From the NCBI RefSeq assembly GCF_021389975.1, contig NZ_CP089981.1, positions 5,915,501 through 5,979,500 of the forward strand: a stretch of DNA of 64,000 nucleotides. Reading direction: 5' to 3'. The notes under the pieces are model-generated. The model did no database searches. It was not told the origin of the DNA and saw only the letters and a list, made by a program, of their open reading frames with translations. A program made the translations under genes and the position numbers. Numbering within the stretch: position 1 is the stretch's first letter; each line of letters opens with the position of its first letter. This stretch comes from Fulvivirga ulvae (lineage in GTDB: Bacteria; Bacteroidota; Bacteroidia; Cytophagales; Cyclobacteriaceae). Below, one piece after another: positions 54,901 through 63,985 of the stretch.

Positions 54901-56190
54901 TTGAGAAAACACTCATTTAGATACGTTCTGGAAAACCCGGAGACTTTCAGGAAAAATGCTTTGGTCTGGGCATCATCTTTCAGTCACTGTACTTACTTCA
55001 ATAACAACAATATTTTGAAATATCCATACGGCCCATTCGATAACATGCTTACCGTAGGTGCTCAAAGGATTATCAGCTTTGGCCATAAAAACAGTTTTGA
55101 AGAATTAAAGCAACATTATAAAACACGGCCTGACTGGATGATCGGGTATTTGGCCTATGATCTTAAAAATCAAACGGAAGTCCTGCAATCCAACAATCCG
55201 GATCATATGGGCTTCCCTGATATATATTTTTATATTCCTGAACATATTCTTTTTTTTAAAGGTAGCAGCCTCTACATAGAAAGTAACATTGCTCCCGACA
55301 GGCTTATGGAGGAGATTTACTATACTGAAAGTAAAAAGCCGGCTAAATTTAAAGAGCCCGTATTAAAACAGAATACCTCAAGGGATGAGTATATTAAAAC
55401 GGTCAATAAGCTTAAAAATCACATAATTGAAGGGGACATTTATGAGATCAACTACTGTATGGAATTTTCAGGTTCTGATGGAGAAATAAATCCATTGGCC
55501 ACCTACCTTCAGCTTGTGGACCTATCCCCTACTCCATTCTCGGTATACCATCAGTTTGAGAACCGCTATCTGATCTGCGCCAGCCCTGAAAGATTCCTTA
55601 AAAAGCAGACAGAAAAGTTAATATCACAACCCATAAAGGGCACTGCCAGACGGGGGTCATCCAGTTATGAAGATGAAATAATAAAACAGCAGCTTCGAAC
55701 AGATGAAAAAGAACTGGCAGAAAACATGATGATTGTAGATTTGGTAAGAAATGACCTGGCCAAAAGCTCTAAAACCGGTACTGTTAAGGTCGATGAAATG
55801 TTTGGTATTTACACTTTCAAACAGTTGCACCAAATGATCTCTACGGTAACTTCGGAACTTAGGAACGATGTTCATTTCATAGATGCCATCAAAAATGCTT
55901 TCCCAATGGGAAGTATGACAGGTGCCCCTAAGGTAAAGGTAATGCAGCTCATTGAGCAGTACGAACAGGCCAAACGAGGCTTGTACTCCGGTGCAATGGG
56001 ATACATTACTCCATCTGGGGATTTTGATTTTAATGTAGTTATTCGCAGCCTGCTGTACCATGCTGTTACAAAAAAGATTTCATTCCAGGTAGGAAGTGCC
56101 ATTACCTACGATTCGGATCCTGAGCGGGAGTATGACGAGTGCCTGCTAAAAGCAAAAGCCATAATACAAACACTTAGCAGTCAGGGATAG
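54901..56190 (+). CDS. pabB: Aminodeoxychorismate synthase component I
   Basis: 429 residues of the chorismate-binding family, which aminates chorismate in para-aminobenzoate (folate) synthesis. The conserved blocks QPIKGTARRG, ELAENMMIVDLVRNDL, the TV-S-L strand after QLHQMISTV and FPMGSMTGAPKVKVMQLIEQ are all present. The Lys of PIKGT rather than the Thr usual in anthranilate synthase (PIAGT) supports PabB over TrpE. The start is TTG at 54901: no in-frame ATG lies upstream and the promoter element at 54876 fixes the leader. No pabA or pabC is adjacent. Confidence 0.9.
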   Translation: MRKHSFRYVLENPETFRKNALVWASSFSHCTYFNNNNILKYPYGPFDNMLTVGAQRIISFGHKNSFEELKQHYKTRPDWMIGYLAYDLKNQTEVLQSNNPDHMGFPDIYFYIPEHILFFKGSSLYIESNIAPDRLMEEIYYTESKKPAKFKEPVLKQNTSRDEYIKTVNKLKNHIIEGDIYEINYCMEFSGSDGEINPLATYLQLVDLSPTPFSVYHQFENRYLICASPERFLKKQTEKLISQPIKGTARRGSSSYEDEIIKQQLRTDEKELAENMMIVDLVRNDLAKSSKTGTVKVDEMFGIYTFKQLHQMISTVTSELRNDVHFIDAIKNAFPMGSMTGAPKVKVMQLIEQYEQAKRGLYSGAMGYITPSGDFDFNVVIRSLLYHAVTKKISFQVGSAITYDSDPEREYDECLLKAKAIIQTLSSQG

Positions 56191-56252
56191 TACAGGTTTA
56201 CATTTTTAAGGAAAATAATTACTGACACAATGTCACTTTTATTGGTTATTAT

Positions 56253-56280
56253 TACCTTTGCAATTCGATAATTAAAGGAG
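56253..56280 (+). promoter_or_regulatory. miaB -7 element and strong Shine-Dalgarno
   Basis: TACCTTTG (56253-56260) matches the -7 consensus. AAAGGAG (56274-56280) lies 6 nt before the miaB ATG, a classical ribosome-binding site. Bacteroidota genes, including most here, usually lack such a site. Confidence 0.55.
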
Positions 56281-56286
56281 AACATC

Positions 56287-57750
56287 ATGCAAAAGGTGAT
56301 TGAAGATATAGATATTTTGGCGAACGATAATGCACAGCATGAGGCTTGTGAGACTGTTAAAGTATCAGTGGATGAAAATACCGGTAAGGAGCGAAAATTA
56401 TATATAGAGAGCTATGGATGTCAGATGAACTTTTCAGACAGTGAAATAGTGTCTTCAATAATGAAAAAAGAAGGGTTTGACACAACTTCTAATTTCAATG
56501 AAGCAGATGTAATATTCCTTAACACATGCTCTATCAGGGAAAAAGCCGAACAAACAGTAAGAGCACGACTATCTCAGTTTAATACAGTGAAGAAAAATCG
56601 CCCTGAAATGATGATCGGGGTTCTGGGTTGTATGGCGGAGCGTCTTAAAAGCCAGCTTCTGGAAGAAGAAAAAGTAGTAGACCTCGTTGTGGGCCCTGAT
56701 GCTTACCGTGACCTGCCTGGTCTTGTAAAGCAGGTTGATGAAGGTCAGAAAGCAGTAAATACTTTTCTTTCACGAGAAGAAACATATGCTGATATCAGCC
56801 CTGTCAGGCTCAACTCCAATGGGGTTACAGCATTTATCTCTATTATGAGAGGCTGCGACAATATGTGCTCATTTTGCGTTGTACCCTTCACTCGTGGTAG
56901 GGAGCGCAGCAGAGACCCCTATTCAATTATAAAAGAGGCTCAGGAGCTCTTTAACAATGGCTACCGGGAAGTAACACTTCTGGGACAAAACGTAGACTCG
57001 TACAAATGGTCTCCGGAAGTAAACAATAAGGCAAGGCTTGAAAAATCCGAAGTAAGCGAGATTATAAATTTTGCTAACCTGCTGGAAATGGTTGCCCTAG
57101 TAAATCCGGATTTACGTGTCCGCTTCTCAACTTCACACCCTAAAGACATAACAGATGAGGTACTTCATACTATGAAAAAGTATGAAAACATCTGTAACTA
57201 TATTCACTTGCCTGCTCAAAGCGGCAACACGCGCGTACTGGATATAATGAACCGGACCTATACACGGGAATGGTATATCGACCGTGTTGATGCGATCAGA
57301 AGGATAATAGGTGAAGATTGTGGTATATCTTCAGATATGATTACCGGTTTTTGTACTGAAACCGAGGAGGAACATCAGGACACACTCACGCTAATGGATT
57401 ATGTGAAGTATGATTTCTCCTATATGTTCTTCTATAGTGAGCGCCCAGGTACGCTGGCTGCTAAAAAGTTTGAAGATGATATTCCCCTCGAAGTGAAGAA
57501 GAGAAGGTTAAGTGAAATCATTGACAGGCAACAGAAATACTCCCTTGAACGCAACCAAAGGGATGTTGGCAAAGTCCACAAGGTGTTGATAGAAGGCTTC
57601 TCAAAAAGATCAAATGATGATTTACAAGGAAGAAATTCTGCAAACAAAGTGGTGATATTCCCTAAAAAGCACTATCAAAAAGGCCAGTACGTTAATGTAT
57701 TGGTTGACAGGTGCACTCCTGCCACTTTATTTGGAAATATTGTTGATTGA
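56287..57750 (+). CDS. miaB: tRNA-2-methylthio-N6-dimethylallyladenosine synthase
   Basis: 487 residues. MiaB adds the methylthio group to i6A37 of tRNA using radical SAM chemistry and two 4Fe-4S clusters. The N-terminal domain has Cys45 (YGCQMN), Cys81 (NTCSIR) and Cys115 (LGCMAE). The radical-SAM CxxxCxxC is Cys190-Cys194-Cys197 (RGCDNMCSFC). A C-terminal TRAM domain (about 410-487) follows. An N-terminal extension of about 37 residues before KLYIESYGC is typical of Bacteroidota members. Followed after 10 bp by the sigma-54 regulator, so probably one operon. Confidence 0.96.
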   Translation: MQKVIEDIDILANDNAQHEACETVKVSVDENTGKERKLYIESYGCQMNFSDSEIVSSIMKKEGFDTTSNFNEADVIFLNTCSIREKAEQTVRARLSQFNTVKKNRPEMMIGVLGCMAERLKSQLLEEEKVVDLVVGPDAYRDLPGLVKQVDEGQKAVNTFLSREETYADISPVRLNSNGVTAFISIMRGCDNMCSFCVVPFTRGRERSRDPYSIIKEAQELFNNGYREVTLLGQNVDSYKWSPEVNNKARLEKSEVSEIINFANLLEMVALVNPDLRVRFSTSHPKDITDEVLHTMKKYENICNYIHLPAQSGNTRVLDIMNRTYTREWYIDRVDAIRRIIGEDCGISSDMITGFCTETEEEHQDTLTLMDYVKYDFSYMFFYSERPGTLAAKKFEDDIPLEVKKRRLSEIIDRQQKYSLERNQRDVGKVHKVLIEGFSKRSNDDLQGRNSANKVVIFPKKHYQKGQYVNVLVDRCTPATLFGNIVD

Positions 57751-57760
57751 TCAATAACTT

Positions 57761-59044
57761 ATGGATTTTGATATTTTAAGCATAAAGCAGCGATTTGGGA
57801 TTATAGGCAACTCAGCATTGCTTAATCATGCCATACAGGTAGCAGCTCAGGTGGCTCCTACCGATATGTCGGTGCTGATAACCGGAGAAAGTGGAAGCGG
57901 AAAAGAATCGTTCAGCAAGATCATTCATCATATAAGCCCGCGGAAACATAACCAGTTCATTGCTATTAACTGTGGGTCAATACCCGAAGGCACTATCGAT
58001 TCTGAGCTTTTCGGTCATGAGAAGGGATCATTTACTGGTGCCCATGAAGCCAGAAAGGGTTATTTTGAAGTTTCCAATGGTGGCACCATCTTCCTTGATG
58101 AAATAGGTGAAATGCCCCTGGGTACACAAGCCCGCCTATTGAGGGTGCTGGAAAATGGCGAATTTATTAAAGTAGGATCTTCCAAAGTTCAGAAAACTGA
58201 TGTTCGGGTAGTAGCTGCTACCAATGTTAATCTGATGAAAAATGTCGAAGAGGGCAAGTTCAGAGAGGATCTGTACTATAGGTTAAGCACAGTACCTATC
58301 TATGTGCCCCCTTTGCGCGACAGAGGTGAAGATATCCTGCTACTGTTCAGAAAGTTTGCCACCGATTTTGCTGAAAAGTACAGAGTAAAGCCTATTTCAC
58401 TCACAGAAGATGCCAAGGAAATATTACTTAAGTACAGATTTCCCGGCAATATCAGGCAGCTGAAAAACCTCACCGAGCAAATTTCGGTGCTGTCTACCGA
58501 AAACAAATCAATCGATTCTGAAACCTTGCTGCACTACCTGCCAAAGGATCAGAGCCAGCTTCCCGCTCTATACCGCGATCCGGATAAAGAAAAACAGGGA
58601 CTTTCCGAACGCGACTTACTTTATAAGGTTCTTTTTGATATGAAAAAAGACATGAACGACCTTAAGAAATTTGTTCTTGAAGCTCTGCAAAGCGAAGGGT
58701 CAGCCAGTCAGGTAATTGAAGACCATAGTGAACTATTTGAAGGGCTGGATAATAACAACATTGAACAGACACCTCCTCCATTAGAAAAGCCTGTATTACT
58801 TAATATCAATTCGGGCGCCTCAGACAGAGGTCAGTCCTATGACAATGGAGATGCCGATATTCAGGATATTTCCCACGAGACAGAAGAAGACGAATCCTTG
58901 TCTATTGAAAAGAAAGAAAAAGAACTGATAATCAGAGCATTAAGAAAAAATAATAATAAAAGAAAGTACGCAGCCAAAGATTTGGGCATTTCGGAACGGA
59001 CTTTGTATAGAAAAATCAAACAATACGAACTTGAAGACCTATAA
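57761..59044 (+). CDS. Sigma-54-dependent activator lacking a receiver domain
   Basis: 427 residues. The AAA+ domain starts almost at the N-terminus, with Walker A GESGSGKE (42-49), the sigma-54 loop GSFTGA (89-94; Ser replaces Ala, a seen variant), Walker B GTIFLDE (108-114) and PPLRDRGED. A Ser/Glu/Asn-rich linker (about 275-375) precedes a Fis-type helix-turn-helix (about 385-425, NNNKRKYAAKDLGISERTLYRKI). With no regulatory domain it may be constitutively active or controlled by a partner protein. Conserved Bacteroidota neighbourhood: downstream of miaB, overlapping lptE by 14 bp, so it may link envelope assembly to RpoN control. Confidence 0.92.
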   Translation: MDFDILSIKQRFGIIGNSALLNHAIQVAAQVAPTDMSVLITGESGSGKESFSKIIHHISPRKHNQFIAINCGSIPEGTIDSELFGHEKGSFTGAHEARKGYFEVSNGGTIFLDEIGEMPLGTQARLLRVLENGEFIKVGSSKVQKTDVRVVAATNVNLMKNVEEGKFREDLYYRLSTVPIYVPPLRDRGEDILLLFRKFATDFAEKYRVKPISLTEDAKEILLKYRFPGNIRQLKNLTEQISVLSTENKSIDSETLLHYLPKDQSQLPALYRDPDKEKQGLSERDLLYKVLFDMKKDMNDLKKFVLEALQSEGSASQVIEDHSELFEGLDNNNIEQTPPPLEKPVLLNINSGASDRGQSYDNGDADIQDISHETEEDESLSIEKKEKELIIRALRKNNNKRKYAAKDLGISERTLYRKIKQYELEDL

Positions 59045-59561
59045 TCGAATAATCCTGTTGGCTCTGATGTTTCCCGTGATTTTACTGGGTGGGTGCGGCG
59101 TCTATTCATTTACCGGGGTGGCAATTACGGCCGAAACTATTTCTATCGAAATGTTTTATAATGACGCTGAGGGTGGGCCTCCCGATATGGCTCAGACTTT
59201 CTCCAATGAATTGAGAGATTATTACCAATCCAATACGAACCTAACACTGGTGGAATCGGACGGAGAGCTTCAATTGGAAGGTGTAATAACAGGATACAGG
59301 CTAACCCCAATAGCTCCCACAGCTACTAATAACGACCAACTTGGAGGTAGTACCTCGGCATTAACCAGGCTGACAATCACTGTACAAGCTACATATATAA
59401 ATACACAGGATGATCAGTTTAACTTTGAAAACCGCTCATTCTCTTTTTACAGCGACTTCGATAGTAATCAAAATCTTACAACTATTGAAGATCAACTGCT
59501 TCAGGAAATATTTGACCAAATAATTTTGGATATATTCAATGCCTCGGTTGCCAATTGGTAA
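59031..59561 (+). CDS. lptE: LPS-assembly lipoprotein LptE-like
   Basis: 176 residues. A lipoprotein signal ends LLGGC (Cys22), followed by GVYSFTGVAI, a typical Bacteroidota LptE opening. The folded part matches the LptE alpha/beta layout: SIEMFYNDAEGGPPDMAQTFSNELRDYY, a LQLEGVITGY strand and a C-terminal helix. It should plug LptD in lipopolysaccharide export at the outer membrane. The start overlaps the sigma-54 regulator by 14 bp, indicating coupled expression. Confidence 0.88.
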   Translation: MKTYNRIILLALMFPVILLGGCGVYSFTGVAITAETISIEMFYNDAEGGPPDMAQTFSNELRDYYQSNTNLTLVESDGELQLEGVITGYRLTPIAPTATNNDQLGGSTSALTRLTITVQATYINTQDDQFNFENRSFSFYSDFDSNQNLTTIEDQLLQEIFDQIILDIFNASVANW

Positions 59562-59618
59562 TTTTTGATATATTTTTACTCACTAACGTTAAACTGGAAG
59601 TCAACAAAATCTGCGGCT

Positions 59619-60569
59619 TTGAATAAACAACGATTCATAAAAATACTAAAGGACTATCACAATATTCCCGGTGAAGACAGGAATAAGCTGCACGACCTTG
59701 CAAAAAACTACCCTTACAGCCAGGTTATTCATACCCTTGTGGCTAAGGCAAATCATGATGCAAAAACTGAAATAGCAGAGCAAACCTTACATTATGCTGC
59801 ATTTTATGCAACGGACAGGCATGTGTTAAAAGAAATTATTCAGGAACAGCCCGTGCTGACTGCTGTTGCTGAAGCCGTTGAAGAAACTGCTTCTGCAGAA
59901 ATGGTTGACAACCATCATATTACTGTAAGCCCGGATGTATACGACCAGGATGCCGATAAAATCAGAGATGCAGTGCTTTCGGACCTTGAAAACCTCAGAA
60001 GAAGCAAAGCTTCTTATATGCAATGGCTGGAAGATACTTCTCCTACGGAAATAAAAAAAGGGCCTGCTAAAGCGAAAAAAAAATCAAGAGGTACCGAGAC
60101 AGAGAAGAAAAGTACAGCAAAAAAAAGCTCGGACACAAAAGCAAAAGAAGCTAAATCATCTGTAAAAGAGACAAAAACTTCTCCTGAAAAGAAAAAGAAG
60201 AAAACATCCAGAACCAAAAAGAAAACTACTAAAGAAAAAGCTGAAAAAGAGCCTGACGCGGTTATTCCTAAGCCATCCAAAAGAGGACCGAAACGGGTGG
60301 CTCATGATAAGCAAAAGGAAATCATAGAAAACTTTATCAGCAAAGAGCCCAGTATTACTGCCAAACCTTTAAAAACTACTGAGAATCAGCCTGATCTCTC
60401 CGAAGCCAGTACAGCCTTTAATGAAGACCTTGTCTCAGAAAATCTGGCACAGATTTTCATTAATCAGGGAAAGAAAAGTAAGGCTATTGATATTTATAAA
60501 AAATTAATTTGGAAGTTTCCGCAAAAAAAGGCTTACTTTGCGTCTCGAATTGAAGAATTGCAAAAATAA
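59619..60569 (+). CDS. Hypothetical protein with lysine-rich linker
   Basis: 316 residues from the TTG at 59619 (MNKQRFIKILKDYHN). An in-frame TTG at 59565 exists, but this family in Bacteroidota usually begins MNKxxFxxxx, so I chose the later one. The N-terminal helical domain (about 1-75; AKNYPYSQVIHTLVAKANHD) precedes a long Lys/Ser/Thr-rich, low-complexity linker (about 150-225). The C-terminal helix pair (about 270-312; LAQIFINQGKKSKAIDIYKKLI) is TPR-like. The domain order recurs between lptE and secG in related genomes as I recall it. Function unknown. Confidence 0.75.
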   Translation: MNKQRFIKILKDYHNIPGEDRNKLHDLAKNYPYSQVIHTLVAKANHDAKTEIAEQTLHYAAFYATDRHVLKEIIQEQPVLTAVAEAVEETASAEMVDNHHITVSPDVYDQDADKIRDAVLSDLENLRRSKASYMQWLEDTSPTEIKKGPAKAKKKSRGTETEKKSTAKKSSDTKAKEAKSSVKETKTSPEKKKKKTSRTKKKTTKEKAEKEPDAVIPKPSKRGPKRVAHDKQKEIIENFISKEPSITAKPLKTTENQPDLSEASTAFNEDLVSENLAQIFINQGKKSKAIDIYKKLIWKFPQKKAYFASRIEELQK

Positions 60570-60584
60570 TCATAAGGTCAAATA

Positions 60585-60965
60585 ATGTTTACACTTATTT
60601 TAAGTTTAATAATTTTAACCGCTGTATTGCTGGTATTGGTAATTTTAGCTCAAAACTCAAAAGGCGGAGGGCTTTCCAGTCAGTTTGGCGGAGCAGGTGC
60701 AAGTAACATGATAGGTGTTAAAAAAACAGGTGACCTGTTAGAGAAACTAACCTGGGGTTTTGCTATTGCTATCTTTGTGCTTACTCTTTCCACAAGCTTT
60801 GTATTGAAAGAAAAACAAGGACCCACTGACGAATTCAGAGACAGAGCTCAGGAAGAAGGAGGTGCTTTACCTTCTCTTGATCTTGGAGTTGAAGGAGATG
60901 ATGCCGGATCCGGTGAAAATACGGGACTTGAAGATATCTCTGGCGAATCTGATAGCGTGGAATAA
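60585..60965 (+). CDS. secG: Preprotein translocase subunit SecG
   Basis: 126 residues: membrane spans at about 2-22 and 52-72, with the SecG signature LVILAQNSKGGGLSSQFGGAGASN between them. An acidic tail (about 85-126, Gly/Glu/Asp-rich) is longer than in enteric SecG but common in Bacteroidota. It assists SecYE in protein export. Begins 15 bp after the preceding gene and ends in a terminator. Confidence 0.94.
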   Translation: MFTLILSLIILTAVLLVLVILAQNSKGGGLSSQFGGAGASNMIGVKKTGDLLEKLTWGFAIAIFVLTLSTSFVLKEKQGPTDEFRDRAQEEGGALPSLDLGVEGDDAGSGENTGLEDISGESDSVE

Positions 60966-60987
60966 TTCAGATAATAATTAAGATATA

Positions 60988-61017
60988 AACGGTCACTCAA
61001 AAGGTGACCGTTTTTTT
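60988..61017 (+). terminator. Terminator of the miaB-secG gene run
   Basis: AACGGTCAC (60988-60996) and GTGACCGTT (61004-61012) form a perfect 9-bp stem with a 7-nt loop, then seven T. The stop codon of the convergent gene at 61016 lies inside the T run. Confidence 0.93.
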
Positions 61018-61729
61018 ACGCCTTAGAGATATACCTGATCAGAAGGCGCTTGGCGACCGGTTCAAGCGTAGAGATATATGGAAATCTTACTTTAGAATAA
61101 ATTAAAAATGTCGCCGGATTTGGCATATCTTTGAACCTTCTGGTCAACCCAATCTTCATACTCTCGTACGTATCTCCCATCCCGCGCCATAAACTATCAA
61201 TTAAGGTAGTGTGTATCCCTCTGTATTTTTCTTCCGACGTTTCAAGAAATGTAAGCTGATACCTGTAAACTCTCGTTTGAGAGGACGGGCTATGACTTAT
61301 AAAAAAATACCCCTCATCTGTATACAATGGAAGCAGACCCACCGGCGTCACTTCACAGTTACTTTCAACAAATTCATATATTTGCTTTCCTTCCGACAAA
61401 GATCCTTTAAAGAGTGGAAGTGCATAGTTAATAATATCACCGATTTCGTTCATCAGCTCATCATCCTCTACAATTTTCCTGTAAGTCAATTCCAGTTTTT
61501 CAAAATCCATCCCCGACAGTTCTTTAGGAAAATTTTTCTTTAGGGATTCATGATTGTTTTTAAAGGCAATTAAGTTATTATAATGAAAAACAAGGTCACC
61601 AAGTATAGGGTACAATTCCTGTTGCTGAAATGAATTTCTTACCTTTTTGAAATAAGCAAGTAGTACATACTTCTTGTACTCAAAATCAATAAGTCCATCT
61701 GTTAACCAGTCATTACTAAGTTTATCCAT
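61016..61729 (-). CDS. Hypothetical cytosolic protein, 237 aa
   Basis: 237 residues, no signal or membrane segment, mixed helix and strand. The helical N-terminal half (residues 1-115; FEYKKYVLLAYFKKVRNSFQQQ) is followed by a beta-rich half (VTPVGLLPLYTDEGYFFIS, TRVYRYQLTFLE), ending ISTLEPVAKRLLIRYISKA. I do not recognise the family, though the position beside groES appears shared by Cytophagales relatives as I recall them. Convergent with secG. Coding status is supported by length and terminator placement. Confidence 0.75.
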   Translation of the reverse strand: MDKLSNDWLTDGLIDFEYKKYVLLAYFKKVRNSFQQQELYPILGDLVFHYNNLIAFKNNHESLKKNFPKELSGMDFEKLELTYRKIVEDDELMNEIGDIINYALPLFKGSLSEGKQIYEFVESNCEVTPVGLLPLYTDEGYFFISHSPSSQTRVYRYQLTFLETSEEKYRGIHTTLIDSLWRGMGDTYESMKIGLTRRFKDMPNPATFLIYSKVRFPYISTLEPVAKRLLIRYISKA

Positions 61730-61757
61730 ATCCTTCTTATTCTAATCCTTTACTTAA

Positions 61758-61961
61758 CTATATAACAATTAAAGAGATATGATTTTCTTCTTCTAAATGG
61801 AGAATATACAAATAAATGCCGTCATTCGCAACATGCCTGACATTATGCCATGCTTCTCTCAGTGAAATAATGACAGGAGTCTGCCAAGTGTCTACAAAAA
61901 ACTGGTGTACTTCTGCAAAAATGTCTTTTTTTTTATCTCGTTTGGCATTGGCACAAATCAT
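61758..61961 (-). pseudogene. Possible fragment of an exported-protein C-terminal domain
   Basis: A 67-residue frame whose second half, REAWHNVRHVANDGIYLYIL, loosely resembles the W-x-G...V-DG-Y-Y-L pattern of gliding/type IX C-terminal domains. It has no signal, is truncated at the groES side and has no promoter. It may be chance or a remnant; the 61730-62018 gap holds nothing else apart from the groES promoter. Confidence 0.2.
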
Positions 61962-61964
61962 GTA
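61949..61964 (+). promoter_or_regulatory. Possible sigma-54-like promoter before groES
   Basis: TGGCAC (61949-61954), five bases, then ATGTA (61960-61964). The -24 half matches the sigma-54 consensus and the spacing is right, but the -12 half has two mismatches (ATGTA for TTGCA). It lies 55 bp before groES. No CIRCE inverted repeat was seen. Confidence 0.25.
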
Positions 61965-62018
61965 ATAGCTCCGACATACAAAGACTTAAAAAGTTTAATT
62001 ATTAAACCTATAACTAAA

Positions 62019-62297
62019 ATGTCAAAAGTAAATATCAAACCTCTTGCAGACAGAGTTCTTGTAGAAGCTGCTGCCGCTGAAGAAAAAACAGCATCAGGTA
62101 TTATTATCCCTGACACTGCCAAGGAAAAACCTCAAAAAGGAAAAGTAATTGCAGTGGGTAATGGCAAAAAAGATGAGCCTTTAACTGTTAAGGAAGGTGA
62201 TGAAGTACTTTATGGCAAATATGCCGGAACTGAGATCACTGTTGATGGTAAAGAGTATCTTATCATGAGAGAGTCTGACATATTTGCAATAGTTTAA
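62019..62297 (+). CDS. groES: Co-chaperonin GroES
   Basis: 92 residues from the ATG at 62019 (MSKVNIKPLADRVLV); an upstream in-frame ATG at 61905 would add a non-conserved extension and is rejected. It contains the mobile loop EEKTASGIIIPDTAKEKPQKG, the GKYAGTEI turn and the C-terminal YLIMRESDIFAIV. Seven subunits cap GroEL. Followed by groEL after 56 bp. Confidence 0.97.
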   Translation: MSKVNIKPLADRVLVEAAAAEEKTASGIIIPDTAKEKPQKGKVIAVGNGKKDEPLTVKEGDEVLYGKYAGTEITVDGKEYLIMRESDIFAIV

Positions 62298-62353
62298 TTG
62301 TTTAAATCAAACAGTTGAAAATTCATTCAAAAAAACACAAAATTTGAAAAATT

Positions 62354-63985
62354 ATGGCTAAAGAAATATTATTTAACACATCTGCCCGTGAAAAGCTGAA
62401 GAAAGGCGTTGACGCTCTAGCTGATGCCGTAAAGGTGACCTTAGGACCAAAAGGTAGAAATGTAATCCTTGATAAAAAGTTTGGTGCACCAACTGTAACT
62501 AAAGACGGTGTATCTGTTGCAAAAGACATCGATTTGGAAGATGCAGTTGAAAATATGGGAGCTCAACTGGTAAAAGAAGTTGCCTCTAAAACTGCTGACG
62601 ACGCCGGTGACGGTACTACAACAGCTACTGTATTAGCTCAGGCCATCTTTGCTCATGGTATTAAAAACGTAGCTGCAGGAGCTAACCCAATGGATCTTAA
62701 AAGAGGTATCGACAAAGCTGTTAACGCTGTTGTTGAAAACCTTAACAAGCAGTCAAAAACAATCAAAACCTCTAATGAAATTGCTCAGGTAGGTACTATT
62801 TCTGCCAACAATGATTCTGAAATTGGTGAAATGATTGCCAATGCAATGGAAAAAGTTGGTAAGGATGGTGTTATCACTGTTGAAGAAGCCAGAGGCACAG
62901 AAACCGAAGTTAAGACTGTAGAAGGTATGCAGTTTGACAGAGGTTATTTATCTCCTTACTTTGTTACCAACACTGAAAACATGGAAGCAGAGCTGGAGAA
63001 CCCTTACGTACTGATCTGCGATAAAAAGATATCCTCAATGAAGGAGCTACTTCCTATCCTGGAAGCAAGCGCTCAAACAGGAAAACCTTTATTGATCATT
63101 GCTGAAGATGTAGATGGTGAAGCTCTTGCTACTTTAGTTGTAAACAAAATAAGAGGTGCACTGAAAATTGCAGCTGTTAAAGCTCCTGGTTTTGGTGACA
63201 GAAGAAAGGCAATGCTTGAGGATATCGCTGTTCTTACAGGTGGTACGGTAATCTCTGAAGAAAGAGGCTACAAGCTGGAAAACGCTACTCTTGACTACCT
63301 GGGTACTGCTGAAAAAATCAACATTGATAAGGATAACACTACAATCGTTAACGGTGCTGGTAAAAAAGAAGATATTCAGGCAAGAATTGCTCAGATTAAA
63401 TCTCAGATCGAGAACACTACTTCAGATTATGATAAAGAAAAGCTTCAGGAAAGACTTGCCAAGCTTTCCGGAGGTGTAGCTATCCTCTACATTGGTGCTG
63501 CTACTGAAGTGGAAATGAAAGAGAAAAAAGACAGAGTAGATGATGCTTTGCATGCTACCAGAGCTGCCGTACAGGAAGGTGTTGTTGCTGGTGGTGGTGT
63601 AGCACTTATCAGAGCAATCGAAGTACTTGATGACGTAAAAACAAGCAACGAGGACCAAACTACTGGTGTTAATATCGTAAGATTGGCCCTTGAAGCTCCA
63701 TTGAGAACTATAGTGCAGAATGCCGGTCTTGAAGGTTCTGTAATTGTACAGAAAATAAGAGAAGGTAAAGATGACTTTGGTTACAATGCCAGAGATAACA
63801 AATATGAGAACATGTTTGCCGCTGGTGTTATCGATCCTACTAAAGTTACGCGTCTGGCCCTGGAAAACGCTGCATCTATCGCAGGTTTACTATTAACTAC
63901 AGAGGCTGTAGTAGCAGACCTTCCTGAAGAAGATGGTGGCGGACACCCTATGCCAGGTGGTGGCGGTATGCCAGGCATGATGTAA
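62354..63985 (+). CDS. groEL: Chaperonin GroEL
   Basis: 543 residues, full length. The ATP-binding and catalytic segments VTLGPKGRNVILDK, DGVSVAKDIDLEDAVENMGA and DDAGDGTTTATVLAQ are intact; the catalytic Asp lies in the latter. The apical substrate-binding region and the KAPGFGDRRKAMLEDIA motif follow. The C-terminal Gly/Met-rich tail (GGGHPMPGGGGMPGMM) lines the folding chamber. Co-transcribed with groES. Confidence 0.98.
   Translation: MAKEILFNTSAREKLKKGVDALADAVKVTLGPKGRNVILDKKFGAPTVTKDGVSVAKDIDLEDAVENMGAQLVKEVASKTADDAGDGTTTATVLAQAIFAHGIKNVAAGANPMDLKRGIDKAVNAVVENLNKQSKTIKTSNEIAQVGTISANNDSEIGEMIANAMEKVGKDGVITVEEARGTETEVKTVEGMQFDRGYLSPYFVTNTENMEAELENPYVLICDKKISSMKELLPILEASAQTGKPLLIIAEDVDGEALATLVVNKIRGALKIAAVKAPGFGDRRKAMLEDIAVLTGGTVISEERGYKLENATLDYLGTAEKINIDKDNTTIVNGAGKKEDIQARIAQIKSQIENTTSDYDKEKLQERLAKLSGGVAILYIGAATEVEMKEKKDRVDDALHATRAAVQEGVVAGGGVALIRAIEVLDDVKTSNEDQTTGVNIVRLALEAPLRTIVQNAGLEGSVIVQKIREGKDDFGYNARDNKYENMFAAGVIDPTKVTRLALENAASIAGLLLTTEAVVADLPEEDGGGHPMPGGGGMPGMM

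Noticed and set aside
57746..57755. Palindrome ATTGATCAAT over the miaB stop codon
   Set aside because: Short and AT-rich; expected by chance, and no T-run or promoter is associated.
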